Assembly: GCA_900546635.1 (NCBI GenBank)
Contig: URDS01000010.1
Coordinates: forward strand, 1 to 49,357
Source: an uncultured Eubacteriales bacterium
GTDB taxonomy: Bacteria > Bacillota > Clostridia > Oscillospirales > CAG-272
Reading direction: 5' to 3'
DNA length: 49,357 bases
Below are positions 25,031 through 34,024 of this stretch, in pieces (position 1 is the stretch's first letter; each line of letters begins with the position of its first letter). A program made the position numbers and the translations under genes. Below the pieces are notes generated by a model that saw only the letters and a list, made by a program, of their open reading frames with translations, did not search any database and was not told the DNA's origin.

Positions 25031-26632
25031 ATGTTTGTAAAAATCATCGTACTCATTGTCTTTGCCGCCGCTATGATTCTAATCGGCGTTTTAACGCGCA
25101 AAAGTACCGCGGACGTTAACGGTTTTGTTCTCGGCGGCCGCGCACTCGGCCCCTGGATGACTGCTTTTGCTTACGGTACGTCCTATTTCAGCGCCGTGAT
25201 CTTCATCGGCTATGCCGGACAGTTCGGTTGGAATTACGGCCTTTCCTCCACTTGGATCGGCATCGGAAATGCACTGCTCGGCTCTTTGCTTGCATGGGTG
25301 GTTCTCGGCAACCGAACCCGCGTGCTAACAAAGCATCTCGGCGTCTCTACCATGCCCGAATTTTTTGAAAAGCGATATAATTCAAAAGCGCTCAAAACGG
25401 CATCTGCGCTGATCGTCTTTTTATTTCTGATTCCCTACACGGCGTCTGTTTATAACGGACTCTCCACGCTGTTTGCGTCGGCATTTCCGGGCGTTCCCTA
25501 TTCTGTTTGGATTGTAATCATGGCTGCGTTTACCGCAGTTTATGTCATTCTCGGCGGATATATGGCCACTGCGGTAAACGATTTTCTACAGGGCATCGTT
25601 ATGCTGATCGGTATTGCCGCCGTCGTTGTCTGCGCGGTGAATGCGCAGGGCGGACTCGGCAATGTAATTTCGCAGCTCGGACAGATTGATTCGGGTTCGG
25701 CATACGGTACATATAATTCGGTCCTCGGCCCCGATCCGCTGAACCTAATCGGTGTTGTTATCCTGACCTCGCTCGGTACTTGGGGACTGCCTCAAATGGT
25801 GCAGAAATTTTATGCCATTAAGGATAAAGCCGCTGTTCGGCGCGGGTCACTGATTTCCACACTGTTTGCAGTCATCGTTGCCGGCGGTTCCTATTTTTTG
25901 GGCGGACTTGGCCGTCTGTACTGCACGACTGATGCGACGGAAAGTGGTAAAACGCTGATCCATACGCTGGCAAACGGCAATCCGAACTTTGACAGCATTG
26001 TACCCGCCATTCTGGAAAGCGCAATACCCGAAATTCTTTTGGGATTGGTTATCGTACTGGTTTTGTCTGCGTCTATGAGCACGCTAGCCGGATTGGTTCT
26101 GTCATCCAGTTCCACAATGACAATCGACCTTATCAAGCCCTGCATGAAAAAAGGCATGTCGCAAAAGAAACAGGTTTTGACCATGCGCATTTTAATCCTC
26201 GTATTTTTGCTGATCTCGGTTTGGATCGCCGTTGACAAACAGCGGCTGAACGACATCGGCATCAATATATCCGCCCTTATGAGTATTTCCTGGGGAACAC
26301 TGGCAGGTTCATTCTTGGCACCGTTTCTGTATGGGCTTTTTTCCAAAAAAGTTACCAAAGCGGCCGTATGGGTCAGCCTGTGTTCGGGGGTGCTGATAAC
26401 GGTTGTCAGCATGATTTTATTCAACCTCGGCATTTTCCCGGAACTGACCCGTTCCGCTGCCGGTTTTACGGTATTTGGCCTGAATTTTAATCTTGCGTCC
26501 CCGATTAACTGGGGCGCGATCGCCATGATCGTCGGTTTAATCGAAGTGCCGATCGTCAGCATGCTGACCGCCACCAAGGCATCTACCGAATATGCGTCTA
26601 AAATTTTTGAATGCTATCATACAGAAGAATAA
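25031..26632 (+). CDS. sodium:solute symporter family protein
   Basis: The 533-residue integral membrane protein has about 13 hydrophobic segments and the sodium/solute symporter look: VNGFVLGGRALGPWMTAFAYG near residue 30 and SASMSTLAGLVLSSSSTMTIDL around residue 345. The substrate cannot be read directly. As first gene of a unit with paaK, iorAB and an ACT protein, uptake of an aryl acid or a related carboxylate is a reasonable inference. The ATG follows a GGGGGA site. Confidence 0.88.
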   Translation: MFVKIIVLIVFAAAMILIGVLTRKSTADVNGFVLGGRALGPWMTAFAYGTSYFSAVIFIGYAGQFGWNYGLSSTWIGIGNALLGSLLAWVVLGNRTRVLTKHLGVSTMPEFFEKRYNSKALKTASALIVFLFLIPYTASVYNGLSTLFASAFPGVPYSVWIVIMAAFTAVYVILGGYMATAVNDFLQGIVMLIGIAAVVVCAVNAQGGLGNVISQLGQIDSGSAYGTYNSVLGPDPLNLIGVVILTSLGTWGLPQMVQKFYAIKDKAAVRRGSLISTLFAVIVAGGSYFLGGLGRLYCTTDATESGKTLIHTLANGNPNFDSIVPAILESAIPEILLGLVIVLVLSASMSTLAGLVLSSSSTMTIDLIKPCMKKGMSQKKQVLTMRILILVFLLISVWIAVDKQRLNDIGINISALMSISWGTLAGSFLAPFLYGLFSKKVTKAAVWVSLCSGVLITVVSMILFNLGIFPELTRSAAGFTVFGLNFNLASPINWGAIAMIVGLIEVPIVSMLTATKASTEYASKIFECYHTEE

Positions 26633-26657
26633 AGCATAGCAAAAAAGGAAGTGCAAA

Positions 26658-27965
26658 ATGAAATATTTTCAGCCGGAAATTGAAACAATGCCTCGCGCTG
26701 AGCTTGAAGCCCTGCAGCTTGCAAAGCTGAAGCAGATCGTTGCCTATTGTTTTAACAATTCCAAATTTTATCACGACAGACTCACGGATGCCGGTGTCTT
26801 TGACGGCGATAAAATCAGACAGTTATCGGACATCCAGTACATACCGTTCACAACCAAGGACGATTTCCGCAACAACTATCCGTTTGGCATGAATGCCGTT
26901 CCGATGAATCAAGTGGTGCGTATACATGCGTCTTCAGGCACTACCGGCAAACCGACTGTCGGCGTATACACAAAAGAAGATCTCGACGTATGGAGCGATT
27001 GCGTCGCGCGTGTGGCGATTGCCGGCGGCGCATCAGCGGACGATATTATTCAGATTTCCTTCGGGTACGGTCTGTTTACCGGTGCGCTCGGCCTGCATTA
27101 CGGACTTGAAAAAATCGGTGCAACCGTGATTCCCGCATCCGCCGGCAATACGGAGAAGCAATTGATGATGATGCGCGATTTCGGCGTAACGGGACTTGTC
27201 GCTACACCCTCGTATGCGCTTTATCTCAGCGAGGCTATCAAGGAAAGCGCCTATCCTTTATCCGATTACAAACTTCGTCTCGGAATACTCGGCAGTGAAC
27301 CCTGCACGCCTGAAATGCGTGCGCAAATCGAAAAAAATCTCGGCATCTATGTTTCCGACAACTACGGCATGACCGAACTCGGCGGTCCCGGCGTCAGCGG
27401 CGACTGCAGCGCCAGAAACGGCATGCATTTTGCAGAAGATCATTTTCTTCCGGAAATCATCAACAGCGAAACCGGCGAGCGGCTCGGTGAAAACGAGGTC
27501 GGAGAACTTGTCGTCACAACACTCTCCAAACGCGGTATGCCGGTACTTCGCTACCGAACAAAGGATATTACCAAAATTTCCTATGAACCCTGTTCCTGCG
27601 GCCGCACGCACGCCCGAATGGCCAAAACCATGGGACGTACCGATGATATGCTGATTATTAAAGGCGTTAATGTTTTCCCGACGCAGATCGAAAGCGTACT
27701 TATAAATACAGATAAAATCGGGCCGCATTATCAGTTAATCGTTCGCCGTGAAAATTTCAAAGATACGCTGGAAATCAAGGTGGAACTCATCGACAGCAAT
27801 CTTTTGGAAAGCTACGGAGAACTGGAGGCGCTTCGCAGCGGCATTCAGGAAAAACTGAAAAGCGTATTAGGACTGCAAACCAAAGTTACGCTGGTACATC
27901 CGAAATCGCTGGAGCGCTTCCAGGGGAAAGCCAAACGCATTCTTGATCTCAGAAATGAATCGTAA
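26658..27965 (+). CDS. paaK: phenylacetate--CoA ligase
   Basis: The 435-residue AMP-forming ligase activates phenylacetate or a related arylacetate with CoA. The ATP loop HASSGTTGKPTVGVYT lies at residues 91-106, and YGMTELGGPG near 238. A C-terminal domain with GRTDDMLIIKGVNVFP completes the enzyme. It has AAGGAAGTG upstream and follows the symporter by 25 nt. Paired with iorAB, it fits the known clostridial and archaeal link between arylacetyl-CoA and arylpyruvates. Confidence 0.93.
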   Translation: MKYFQPEIETMPRAELEALQLAKLKQIVAYCFNNSKFYHDRLTDAGVFDGDKIRQLSDIQYIPFTTKDDFRNNYPFGMNAVPMNQVVRIHASSGTTGKPTVGVYTKEDLDVWSDCVARVAIAGGASADDIIQISFGYGLFTGALGLHYGLEKIGATVIPASAGNTEKQLMMMRDFGVTGLVATPSYALYLSEAIKESAYPLSDYKLRLGILGSEPCTPEMRAQIEKNLGIYVSDNYGMTELGGPGVSGDCSARNGMHFAEDHFLPEIINSETGERLGENEVGELVVTTLSKRGMPVLRYRTKDITKISYEPCSCGRTHARMAKTMGRTDDMLIIKGVNVFPTQIESVLINTDKIGPHYQLIVRRENFKDTLEIKVELIDSNLLESYGELEALRSGIQEKLKSVLGLQTKVTLVHPKSLERFQGKAKRILDLRNES

Positions 27966-28003
27966 CCGCCGAAACATCAGGCGAAAATCCGCAAAATTTT
28001 GAT

Positions 28004-28027
28004 CTTATCCGGTATCAATCGGATAAG
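28004..28027 (+). other. intercistronic hairpin before iorA
   Basis: Perfect 8-bp arms CTTATCCG and CGGATAAG with an 8-nt loop, 4 nt ahead of the AGGAGG site of iorA. There is no T-run, so it may be an mRNA processing or stability element rather than a terminator. Confidence 0.5.
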
Positions 28028-28044
28028 CAAAGGAGGCAATTATT

Positions 28045-29781
28045 TTGAAAGAACTTTTGATCGGCAACGCCGCTGTAGCACGAGGATTATATGAAGCGGG
28101 CTGCGGCATCGTTTCCAGTTATCCGGGCACCCCCAGCACCGAGATTACGGAATTTGCCGCAAATTATGATGAAATATACTGTGAATGGGCGCCAAATGAA
28201 AAAGTAGCGATGGAGGTCGCATTCGGCGCATCCCTCGCGGGTACCAGAAGCTGCTGCGCCATGAAGCATGTGGGACTGAATGTCGCGGCAGACCCGCTGT
28301 TCACGCTTTCTTATACCGGCGTAAATGCCGGTCTTGTGGTCTGTGTTGCAGACGATCCGGGTATGCACTCTTCTCAGAACGAACAAGACTCCCGCCACTA
28401 TGCCATCGCAGCCAAAGTACCGATGCTCGAACCCGCAAATTCGGCGGAAGCCCTGCTCTTCACAAAAGAAGCGTTTGAACTGTCTGAAAAATTTGACACG
28501 CCGATTCTGCTTCGTATGTGCACACGCATCGCGCACTCTCAAAGCATCGTTGAAACGGGCGCGCGCGCGGAGATTGCAAAGAAACCCTACACGAAAGACG
28601 GCGCAAAGTATATTATGATGCCCGGCAACGCCAAGCGCCGCCATCCGCTTGTTGAAGCGCGCACCGCCGCTCTGACGGAATTTGCGGAAAGCTGTCCGTA
28701 CAATCGCATGGAAATGGGCGGCGAGGAAATCGGCATTATTACCTCCGGCACCGCGTATCAGTATGTAAAGGAAGTGTTCGGGGACAGCGTCAGCGTTTTC
28801 AAGCTCGGTCTCATTCATCCCCTGCCCGTCCGCAGCCTGAAAGATTTCGCTGAAAAAGTAAAAAAACTGTATGTAATTGAAGAACTGGACGGCGTAATTG
28901 AAAGCCACTGCCGCAATATCGGACTTGATGTCATCGGAAAAGAGATGTTTCCCTGTATCGGCGAATTTTCCCAGGCAACGATTGCAAAAGCGTTCGGACT
29001 GCCCGAAAAGGAACATTTCAGCGCCGATTTAAACATTCCGGTGCGTCCGCCGGTCATGTGTGCGGGATGTCCGCACCGCGGCATGTATTACACGCTTGCG
29101 AAAAACAATGTGACGGTGCTCGGCGACATTGGTTGTTATACGCTCGGCGCCCAGCCTCCGCTCTGCGCTCTGGATTCTACGCTTTGCATGGGCGCCTCGG
29201 TCTCCGGGCTGCACGGTTTTAATAAAGCGGAGCCGTCAGACGGTAAAAAAGCGGTTTGCGTCATCGGCGATTCCACCTTTATGCATTCCGGTGTAACGGG
29301 ACTGATTAACATTGCCTATAACGGTTCTGATTCAACCGTGATTATCCTGGACAATTCCATCACCGGCATGACCGGACACCAGCAAAACCCGACCACCGGC
29401 TACAATATCAAAGGTGATCCGGCCGGAAAAATCGACCTTGAAGCGCTCTGCCGCTCGATCGGTATACGCCGGGTTACCGTTGTGGATCCATATGATCTTG
29501 ACGCCTGCGAACGCGCTTTAAAAGAAGAGCTTGCGGCCAATGAGCCCTCGATTATCATTTCCCGCCGTCCCTGCGTTTTGCTGAAATATGTCAAACCCAA
29601 AACACCGGTTCATGTTTCGCCTGATAAATGCAAGGGCTGCAAAAAATGCATGAAATTCGGATGTCCCGCAATCAGCATACATAATAAAAAAGCAGAAATT
29701 GATAAAACACTTTGCATCGGCTGTGATGTATGCAAACAACTTTGCGCGTTTGGCGCGATTGAAAGCGAGGTGCGCGTATAA
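28045..29781 (+). CDS. iorA: indolepyruvate:ferredoxin oxidoreductase, alpha subunit
   Basis: The 578-residue enzyme decarboxylates aryl pyruvates to arylacetyl-CoA and reduces ferredoxin, or runs in reverse. It begins at a TTG at 28045 with AGGAGG 8 nt upstream. The pyrimidine-domain start MKELLIGNAAVARG, the motif SSYPGTPSTEI and the TPP region GDIGCYTLGAQPP with GDSTFMHSG are visible. The C-terminus holds two [4Fe-4S] motifs, CKGCKKCMKFGCPAI and CIGCDVCKQLCAFGAI. It overlaps iorB by one base (TAATG). Confidence 0.96.
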   Translation: MKELLIGNAAVARGLYEAGCGIVSSYPGTPSTEITEFAANYDEIYCEWAPNEKVAMEVAFGASLAGTRSCCAMKHVGLNVAADPLFTLSYTGVNAGLVVCVADDPGMHSSQNEQDSRHYAIAAKVPMLEPANSAEALLFTKEAFELSEKFDTPILLRMCTRIAHSQSIVETGARAEIAKKPYTKDGAKYIMMPGNAKRRHPLVEARTAALTEFAESCPYNRMEMGGEEIGIITSGTAYQYVKEVFGDSVSVFKLGLIHPLPVRSLKDFAEKVKKLYVIEELDGVIESHCRNIGLDVIGKEMFPCIGEFSQATIAKAFGLPEKEHFSADLNIPVRPPVMCAGCPHRGMYYTLAKNNVTVLGDIGCYTLGAQPPLCALDSTLCMGASVSGLHGFNKAEPSDGKKAVCVIGDSTFMHSGVTGLINIAYNGSDSTVIILDNSITGMTGHQQNPTTGYNIKGDPAGKIDLEALCRSIGIRRVTVVDPYDLDACERALKEELAANEPSIIISRRPCVLLKYVKPKTPVHVSPDKCKGCKKCMKFGCPAISIHNKKAEIDKTLCIGCDVCKQLCAFGAIESEVRV

Positions 29782-30353
29782 TGGAAACACAAAGCATTAT
29801 GATTGTCGGCGTAGGCGGCCAGGGGTCTCTGCTGGCCAGTAAGCTGCTCGGCCGACTGCTTGTAGACGAGGGATACGATGTAAAAGTATCCGAGGTGCAC
29901 GGCATGAGTCAGCGAGGCGGCTCTGTCGTTACCTATGTTCGTTTTGGAGAGCAAGTATATTCTCCTGTAATCGAAACCGGAGAAGCGGATTTTATCGTTT
30001 CTTTTGAAAAGCTGGAAGCAGCCAGATGGCTCTCCTGTCTGAAAAAGAACGGAACGATCGTAGTCAATACACAGCAAATCGACCCGATGCCTGTTATTAT
30101 CGGTCAAGCGGAATATCCGGATTCAATTCTCGAAGACATGAAGGCAAGCGGCGCGCATGTAGATGCAACCGACGCGCTTGCGCTCGCCGAACAGGCAGGT
30201 TCCGCCAAAGCGACAAACATTGTATTGATGGCAAGACTGGCAAAATATTTTCATATCCCTTATGAAAAATGGATCGCGGCAATTGAAAAAACCGTTGCGC
30301 CTAAATTTGTTGCAATGAACAAAAAAGCCTTTGAACTTGGGTATACTTATTAA
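29781..30353 (+). CDS. iorB: indolepyruvate:ferredoxin oxidoreductase, beta subunit
   Basis: The 190-residue gamma-type domain subunit completes the enzyme with IorA. The starting block IMIVGVGGQGSLLASKLLG and VSEVHGMSQRGGSVVTYVRFG are diagnostic of 2-oxoacid:acceptor oxidoreductase gamma domains. Translation is coupled to iorA through the TAATG overlap, matching a fixed subunit ratio. Confidence 0.96.
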   Translation: METQSIMIVGVGGQGSLLASKLLGRLLVDEGYDVKVSEVHGMSQRGGSVVTYVRFGEQVYSPVIETGEADFIVSFEKLEAARWLSCLKKNGTIVVNTQQIDPMPVIIGQAEYPDSILEDMKASGAHVDATDALALAEQAGSAKATNIVLMARLAKYFHIPYEKWIAAIEKTVAPKFVAMNKKAFELGYTY

Positions 30354-30373
30354 GAATTAAGGAGGGGGTCCGA

Positions 30374-30805
30374 ATGACGATCAGCCAGCTTTCGGTTTTT
30401 GCCGAAAATTCTCCCGGAATCATCTATCAGATCACAGAGCGTATTGCCGCTGCGAACATTGATATACGTGCGATCAGCGTATCGGATACGCAGGATTTCG
30501 GTATTTTACGCGTAGTTGTCAGTGATGCCGAGCGCGCCAAAACCGCACTCGGAAACGGTGATTTTGTTGTAACCATAACGCAGGTCTTGGGAATCGAGAT
30601 ACCGGATAAACCGGGCGGGCTTGCCAATGTACTCGCCCTGCTTTCGGAAAATGGAATCAATGTAGACTATATCTATGCGTTTGTTACGATTTCAGGCAAA
30701 AGCGCATATGTCGTCATGCGTGTAAACAACAATGAAAAAGCGGAAGAATTGTTAAAGCGCAACGGCATCCATATGCTGACACAGGCGGAAATCGAAAATT
30801 TTTAA
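30374..30805 (+). CDS. tandem ACT-domain protein
   Basis: The 143-residue protein is made of two ACT domains, the first starting ISQLSVFAENSPGIIYQIT and the second GIEIPDKPGGLANVLALL. ACT pairs bind amino acids. A protein of this kind commonly follows paaK-ior genes and probably senses an aromatic amino acid, although no effector is shown by the sequence. AAGGAGGGGG precedes the ATG. It closes the operon, before a strong terminator. Confidence 0.9.
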   Translation: MTISQLSVFAENSPGIIYQITERIAAANIDIRAISVSDTQDFGILRVVVSDAERAKTALGNGDFVVTITQVLGIEIPDKPGGLANVLALLSENGINVDYIYAFVTISGKSAYVVMRVNNNEKAEELLKRNGIHMLTQAEIENF

Positions 30806-30820
30806 GATTATACGCAACAA

Positions 30821-30870
30821 AAACAGCGGGAGAAATTTTCTCAGGAAAATTTCTCCCGCTGTTTTTTTAT
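30821..30870 (+). terminator. terminator of the symporter-paaK-iorAB-ACT operon
   Basis: Perfect 20-bp arms (30821-30840 and 30845-30864) around the loop TCAG, followed by a T-run. The A-run on the other side lets it serve sodC on minus as well. Confidence 0.93.
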
Positions 30871-30882
30871 TGGCAAAGTCGC

Positions 30883-31356
30883 CTACTGTATCACGCCGCA
30901 GGCAATCTTGGCGCCGGAATCACCAGACGGCTGTGTTTTGAAATCATCTGCGTGCTCATGAATTATAACCGTTTTTCCCAAAATATCGGAAACCGTGAAG
31001 CGATCCGTAAGTACTGCCGACATCGCGATTCCGTGGCAACCAAACAACGGCGGCAAATCGCCGGCATGTTCCGGATGCGCACAATCATTCGGATTAAAAT
31101 GCGTGCCGGTAAACGGAAATGGTTCCGTGCCGTTTTCAGCGCAAGAATCTCCTTCATGGATATGCATGGCGAAGATCGGAGAATCGCACGCGCCGCTGCC
31201 CATTGGTAAACCAGTCACCGACGTCACGATGTACACGCCGTTATCCGTCTGATAAAAACGCACAAGGCCGTTGATCTTCGGGAAAGACGCCGAGCCTTTT
31301 ATAATCGCCGCAGCATCTACTCTCTCATATTCTTTGCCGTCATAATGAATATACAT
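30883..31356 (-). CDS. sodC: superoxide dismutase, Cu/Zn family
   Basis: The 157-residue protein has the SodC metal ligands: AMHIHEG, GTHFNPN, CAHPEHAGDLPPL and VIIHEHADDF, with the disulfide cysteines CDSP and ACGV. There is no signal peptide, so the protein is cytoplasmic by sequence, unlike the usual exported SodC. The start at 31356 (MYIHYDGKEY) has a GGGGTG site that lies in one arm of a 10-bp inverted repeat. A GTG at 31365 would overlap that site. Cu/Zn-type enzymes are uncommon in strict anaerobes. Confidence 0.88.
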   Translation of the reverse strand: MYIHYDGKEYERVDAAAIIKGSASFPKINGLVRFYQTDNGVYIVTSVTGLPMGSGACDSPIFAMHIHEGDSCAENGTEPFPFTGTHFNPNDCAHPEHAGDLPPLFGCHGIAMSAVLTDRFTVSDILGKTVIIHEHADDFKTQPSGDSGAKIACGVIQ

Positions 31357-31360
31357 AATT

Positions 31361-31395
31361 AACACCCCGTATCAGCATACGCTAAACGGGGTGTT
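31361..31395 (-). promoter_or_regulatory. inverted repeat covering the sodC ribosome site
   Basis: Arms AACACCCCGT and ACGGGGTGTT (31361-31370, 31386-31395) with a 15-nt loop. On minus the second arm contains the GGGGTG ribosome site, 5 nt before the ATG at 31356. There is no T-run, so RBS masking is more likely than termination. Confidence 0.55.
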
Positions 31396-31405
31396 AGGTT
31401 ACGAA

Positions 31406-32650
31406 TTATTTTTCGGTCAAATTATAAAGCATCTGTACGGTCTGCGCTCGATTTAAAATAGCTGACGGTGCAATTACACCCGCGCCGTCTCCGTTGAATA
31501 CACCTGCCCCGGTCAGCGCATAAATAGCGCTGCGCGCCCATACCGGTATCACAGAATCATCAGTAAAGACACTGACCGCGCTTCCCTCTTCGAGTTCCAA
31601 AATGTTGTTAATCAGCACGGCGGCTTCGGCTTTGGTTATGCTGTCCTGCGGGTTAAAATAAACCAAACCATCCTGTTCACTTCCGTTTACATACCCCATC
31701 CGCTGCGCGGTCGCTACATACGGTCTGTATTCGATGCTGATTTTATAATTGTCGGCAAAAGAGGTGTCGGTATCCGTAAGTGTCTGAATATCCAGCGTTT
31801 TCATTACCATTGTGATAAACTCTTCACGACTCATGCTGTCGTCAGGGCAAAATACCAGTCCGTTCTGATAACGCATTGCATCCGCAATACCGGCCTCATA
31901 AAGTGACAGAGCGGCATTTTCACACCAATGCCCCTTTGTATCCGTAAAGCTCACCGATGTTTTATTGACATTAACGGACACGGTCTGCGCAGATGAATAA
32001 TTTCCATATACATCCCGCACCACTACCACAAATTTATCATCACCTACAAATCCGGAGGCAGGCGTATATTTAAAGCTTCCGCGCATCGAATCTGTAATGG
32101 TCAGCGTTCCCTTTTCCGGATAGGAAATGACCTGAAAATCTAAAGGATCGCCTTCGGGATCGGCAGCGCCGAGCGTACCGAAATACGAAACATTGCGATA
32201 GGTTGAAATGCGTTCTTCATCTCCGGCAAAAGCAGGCGCATAATTAATCGAATCCAAAAGTTTTAACGTACAGGGAATCTCAGTTCCGTTATACTCAAAA
32301 TTAAAGCTGGTATATTCAATTTGATCATTCGAGGGAACAAAGCGCAAAAGAGACAAATATTCACTTTTAATCGACTGCCCCTCTGTGATATTCAAGGTAC
32401 CAAGCTTCAGCGTGCCGTCCGATGACTGCGGCAAAGAGGACACCGTCACCGAAGAAACCGAAGGCAAGCCAAGACATTTCATGAAATCCTGCTCAGAAAA
32501 ATAAATGTCGCTGTACACCAAACCGCTCTTAATCATCGCGTGCTGTTTTGCCAGTACGTTCAGCGCAGGCGAAACAATCGCAGCCGAAGCGCCAAGCGTC
32601 ATTGCCAGAACTAAAATCGAAACCAGAATCAATCGGATTTTATTTTTCAT
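31406..32650 (-). CDS. secreted protein with cadherin-like and S-layer homology domains
   Basis: The 414-residue protein has a signal peptide (residues 1-24, IRLILVSILVLAMTLGASAA). A cadherin-like region follows at about residues 130-230 (ADPEGDPLDFQVIS, GSFKYTPASGFVGDDKFVVVV). Two or three SLH repeats span residues 234-410 (FTDTKGHWCENAALSLYEAGI, FNPQDSITKAEAAVLINNIL, FNGDG...ILNRAQTVQML). SLH repeats bind pyruvylated cell-wall polymer, so it is surface attached. The ATG has AAGGAG upstream. It is adjacent to and divergent from cotJ. The role is unknown. Confidence 0.85.
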   Translation of the reverse strand: MKNKIRLILVSILVLAMTLGASAAIVSPALNVLAKQHAMIKSGLVYSDIYFSEQDFMKCLGLPSVSSVTVSSLPQSSDGTLKLGTLNITEGQSIKSEYLSLLRFVPSNDQIEYTSFNFEYNGTEIPCTLKLLDSINYAPAFAGDEERISTYRNVSYFGTLGAADPEGDPLDFQVISYPEKGTLTITDSMRGSFKYTPASGFVGDDKFVVVVRDVYGNYSSAQTVSVNVNKTSVSFTDTKGHWCENAALSLYEAGIADAMRYQNGLVFCPDDSMSREEFITMVMKTLDIQTLTDTDTSFADNYKISIEYRPYVATAQRMGYVNGSEQDGLVYFNPQDSITKAEAAVLINNILELEEGSAVSVFTDDSVIPVWARSAIYALTGAGVFNGDGAGVIAPSAILNRAQTVQMLYNLTEK

Positions 32651-32801
32651 TGTTTTTCTCCTTGAAATAGATAATATGTTCTGTGATAATTTTTTCCCAT
32701 ATGGAGATTTTTATGCAGAAATGTCCGAATTCTCTAAAATGCATAAAATTATAGTGAGCTTATGCTCAATACCAACAACGAAAGGTTTCGTAAAATACGA
32801 T

Positions 32802-33110
32802 ATGTATAGAATGAATGCGAACTACCACGGCACACCGCGCGACCGGCTGGATCCGTCCATGCTGGAGCGCATGATGCAGCAAAACTGTGCCGTACCTCAA
32901 ATGGAGCATCAGGAAGCTCCGTCCTGTCCATATGAATCTGAAAATGAAACCATTACAAACGGAGTATCACTTGCAATGGTTTATTCCCCGGAACAATTCT
33001 GGCAAAATCTTTACAATGAAGAGGAAGGTTTTATGCAAGGAACAATTTTCAAAGAACTTGATAAACCTTTCTATGGGCCGAAATGCCACGGAGGCCGCAG
33101 GAATGGGTAA
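32802..33110 (+). CDS. cotJA: spore coat protein CotJA
   Basis: The 102-residue protein opens the cotJ operon. The C-terminal half shows the family text SLAMVYSPEQFWQNLY followed by GTIFKELDKPF. The start at 32802 (MYRMNANY) is a best guess because the ribosome site is weak (AAAGG about 18 nt upstream). The open frame runs back to 32505 inside the opposite-strand SLH gene, which is not credible. CotJ proteins are mother-cell proteins deposited in the coat. The gap 32651-32801 must hold the promoter, but no SigE site is convincing. Confidence 0.8.
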   Translation: MYRMNANYHGTPRDRLDPSMLERMMQQNCAVPQMEHQEAPSCPYESENETITNGVSLAMVYSPEQFWQNLYNEEEGFMQGTIFKELDKPFYGPKCHGGRRNG

Positions 33111-33378
33111 TATGAATTGCAACGGAAACGGACGTTCCAGAATGCTTCGCAAAGTGCAGCAGCACGGATTTGCCATGATCGAGGCCGGCTTATATTTGGA
33201 CGGACATCCAAATTGCCGGAAAGCCCTCGACTATTTTAACCGCCAACGCGATAACTATATGAAATGCGCACATGAATTTGAGGAAAAATACGGTCCGCTG
33301 ACCATTTTTTCCGATGCAAACAATGATTCTTGGCAATGGATACAAGGCCCGTGGCCTTGGGAAAGCGAGGCAAACTAA
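33103..33378 (+). CDS. cotJB: spore coat protein CotJB
   Basis: The 91-residue protein starts at 33103 inside the end of cotJA (8-nt overlap), with GGAGG 8 nt upstream. The family features are visible: LRKVQQHGFAMIEAGLYLDGHP, ALDYFNRQRDNY, YGPLT and the terminal W-rich WQWIQGPWPWE. Its stop overlaps the cotJC start as TAATG, so all three genes are translationally coupled. Confidence 0.93.
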   Translation: MGNMNCNGNGRSRMLRKVQQHGFAMIEAGLYLDGHPNCRKALDYFNRQRDNYMKCAHEFEEKYGPLTIFSDANNDSWQWIQGPWPWESEAN

Positions 33379-33895
33379 TGTGGATTTACGATAAAAAACT
33401 TGAATTTCCCGTAAAAATCAAAAACGCAGACCCGCGAGCCGCTAAAGTGATTATCAGCCAGCTTGGAGGTCCCGACGGCGAGCTTGCCGCCTCGATGCGC
33501 TATTTAAATCAACGCTATGCCATGCCATATAACGAAGTCGTAGGCATATTGACCGATGTAGGCACTGAGGAACTCGCGCATTTGGAAATGATATCCGCAA
33601 TCCTGTATCAGCTGACCAGAAATCTGTCGCCTGAAGAAATCAAAGCTTCCGGATTTGACACATATTTTGTCGATCACACCACCGGCATTTATCCGCAAAG
33701 CGCAGCCGGTGTGCCCTTTTCCGCAACGTATTTCCAATCCAAAGGGGATGTTATCACAGACTTATGCGAAGATCTTGCAGCAGAACAAAAAGCACGTACC
33801 ACATACGACAACATCCTGCGACTGGTGGATGACCCCGATGTCCGCGAACCCATCAAATTTCTTCGCGCGCGCGAAGTTGTCCATTTTCAAAGATT

Positions 33896-33904
33896 CGGCG
33901 ATGC
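33896..33904. repeat. left attachment-site core CGGCGATGC
   Basis: A 9-bp direct repeat with 38501-38509. It encodes the end of F173, G174, D175 and the start of A176 of CotJC. Confidence 0.9.
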
Positions 33905-33915
33905 AAATCTGCCTT

Positions 33916-33929
33916 ATTCAAACAAAAAT
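33916..33929 (+). repeat. left inner arm of the attachment site
   Basis: ATTCAAACAAAAAT, 11 nt inside the left core. It is the exact inverse of 38478-38491. In the excised circle the two arms flank the core with their axis on the A of CGGCGATGC. Confidence 0.75.
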
Positions 33930-33966
33930 GAACCAAGGTCACAGACTTGTCTGTGGCCTTGGTTCA
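33929..33966 (+). terminator. strong terminator at the left end of the element
   Basis: Arms of 18 nt (TGAACCAAGGTCACAGAC and its inverse with one G-U) and then CAAAAAA on plus. It would stop cotJ transcripts right after the junction while the element is in place. The T-rich side lies on minus. Confidence 0.65.
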
Positions 33967-33970
33967 TCAA

Positions 33971-34002
33971 AAAAGTGCCGAAGAAAAGGCTTCGACACTT
34001 TT
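33971..34002 (-). terminator. terminator after the superoxide reductase gene, bidirectional
   Basis: Arms AAAAGTGCCGAAG and CTTCGACACTTTT with one mismatch and a 6-nt loop, T-runs on both strands. It ends the DUF134-NifX/superoxide reductase unit just before the element border. Confidence 0.8.
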
Positions 34003-34024
34003 TATCTTTGAATTTAAAACCGAA

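Noticed and set aside
28087..29016. 309-codon frame opposite iorA
   Set aside because: Antisense shadow of a clear iorA; the composition is Phe/Arg/Cys-rich and there are no motifs.
32505..32801. Upstream extension of CotJA
   Set aside because: It runs antisense through the signal-peptide end of the SLH gene and has no ribosome site.
32651..32801. SigE promoter for cotJ at CATAAAATT (about 32741)
   Set aside because: The -10 resembles the consensus but no -35 stands at 13-15 nt, so I do not list it.
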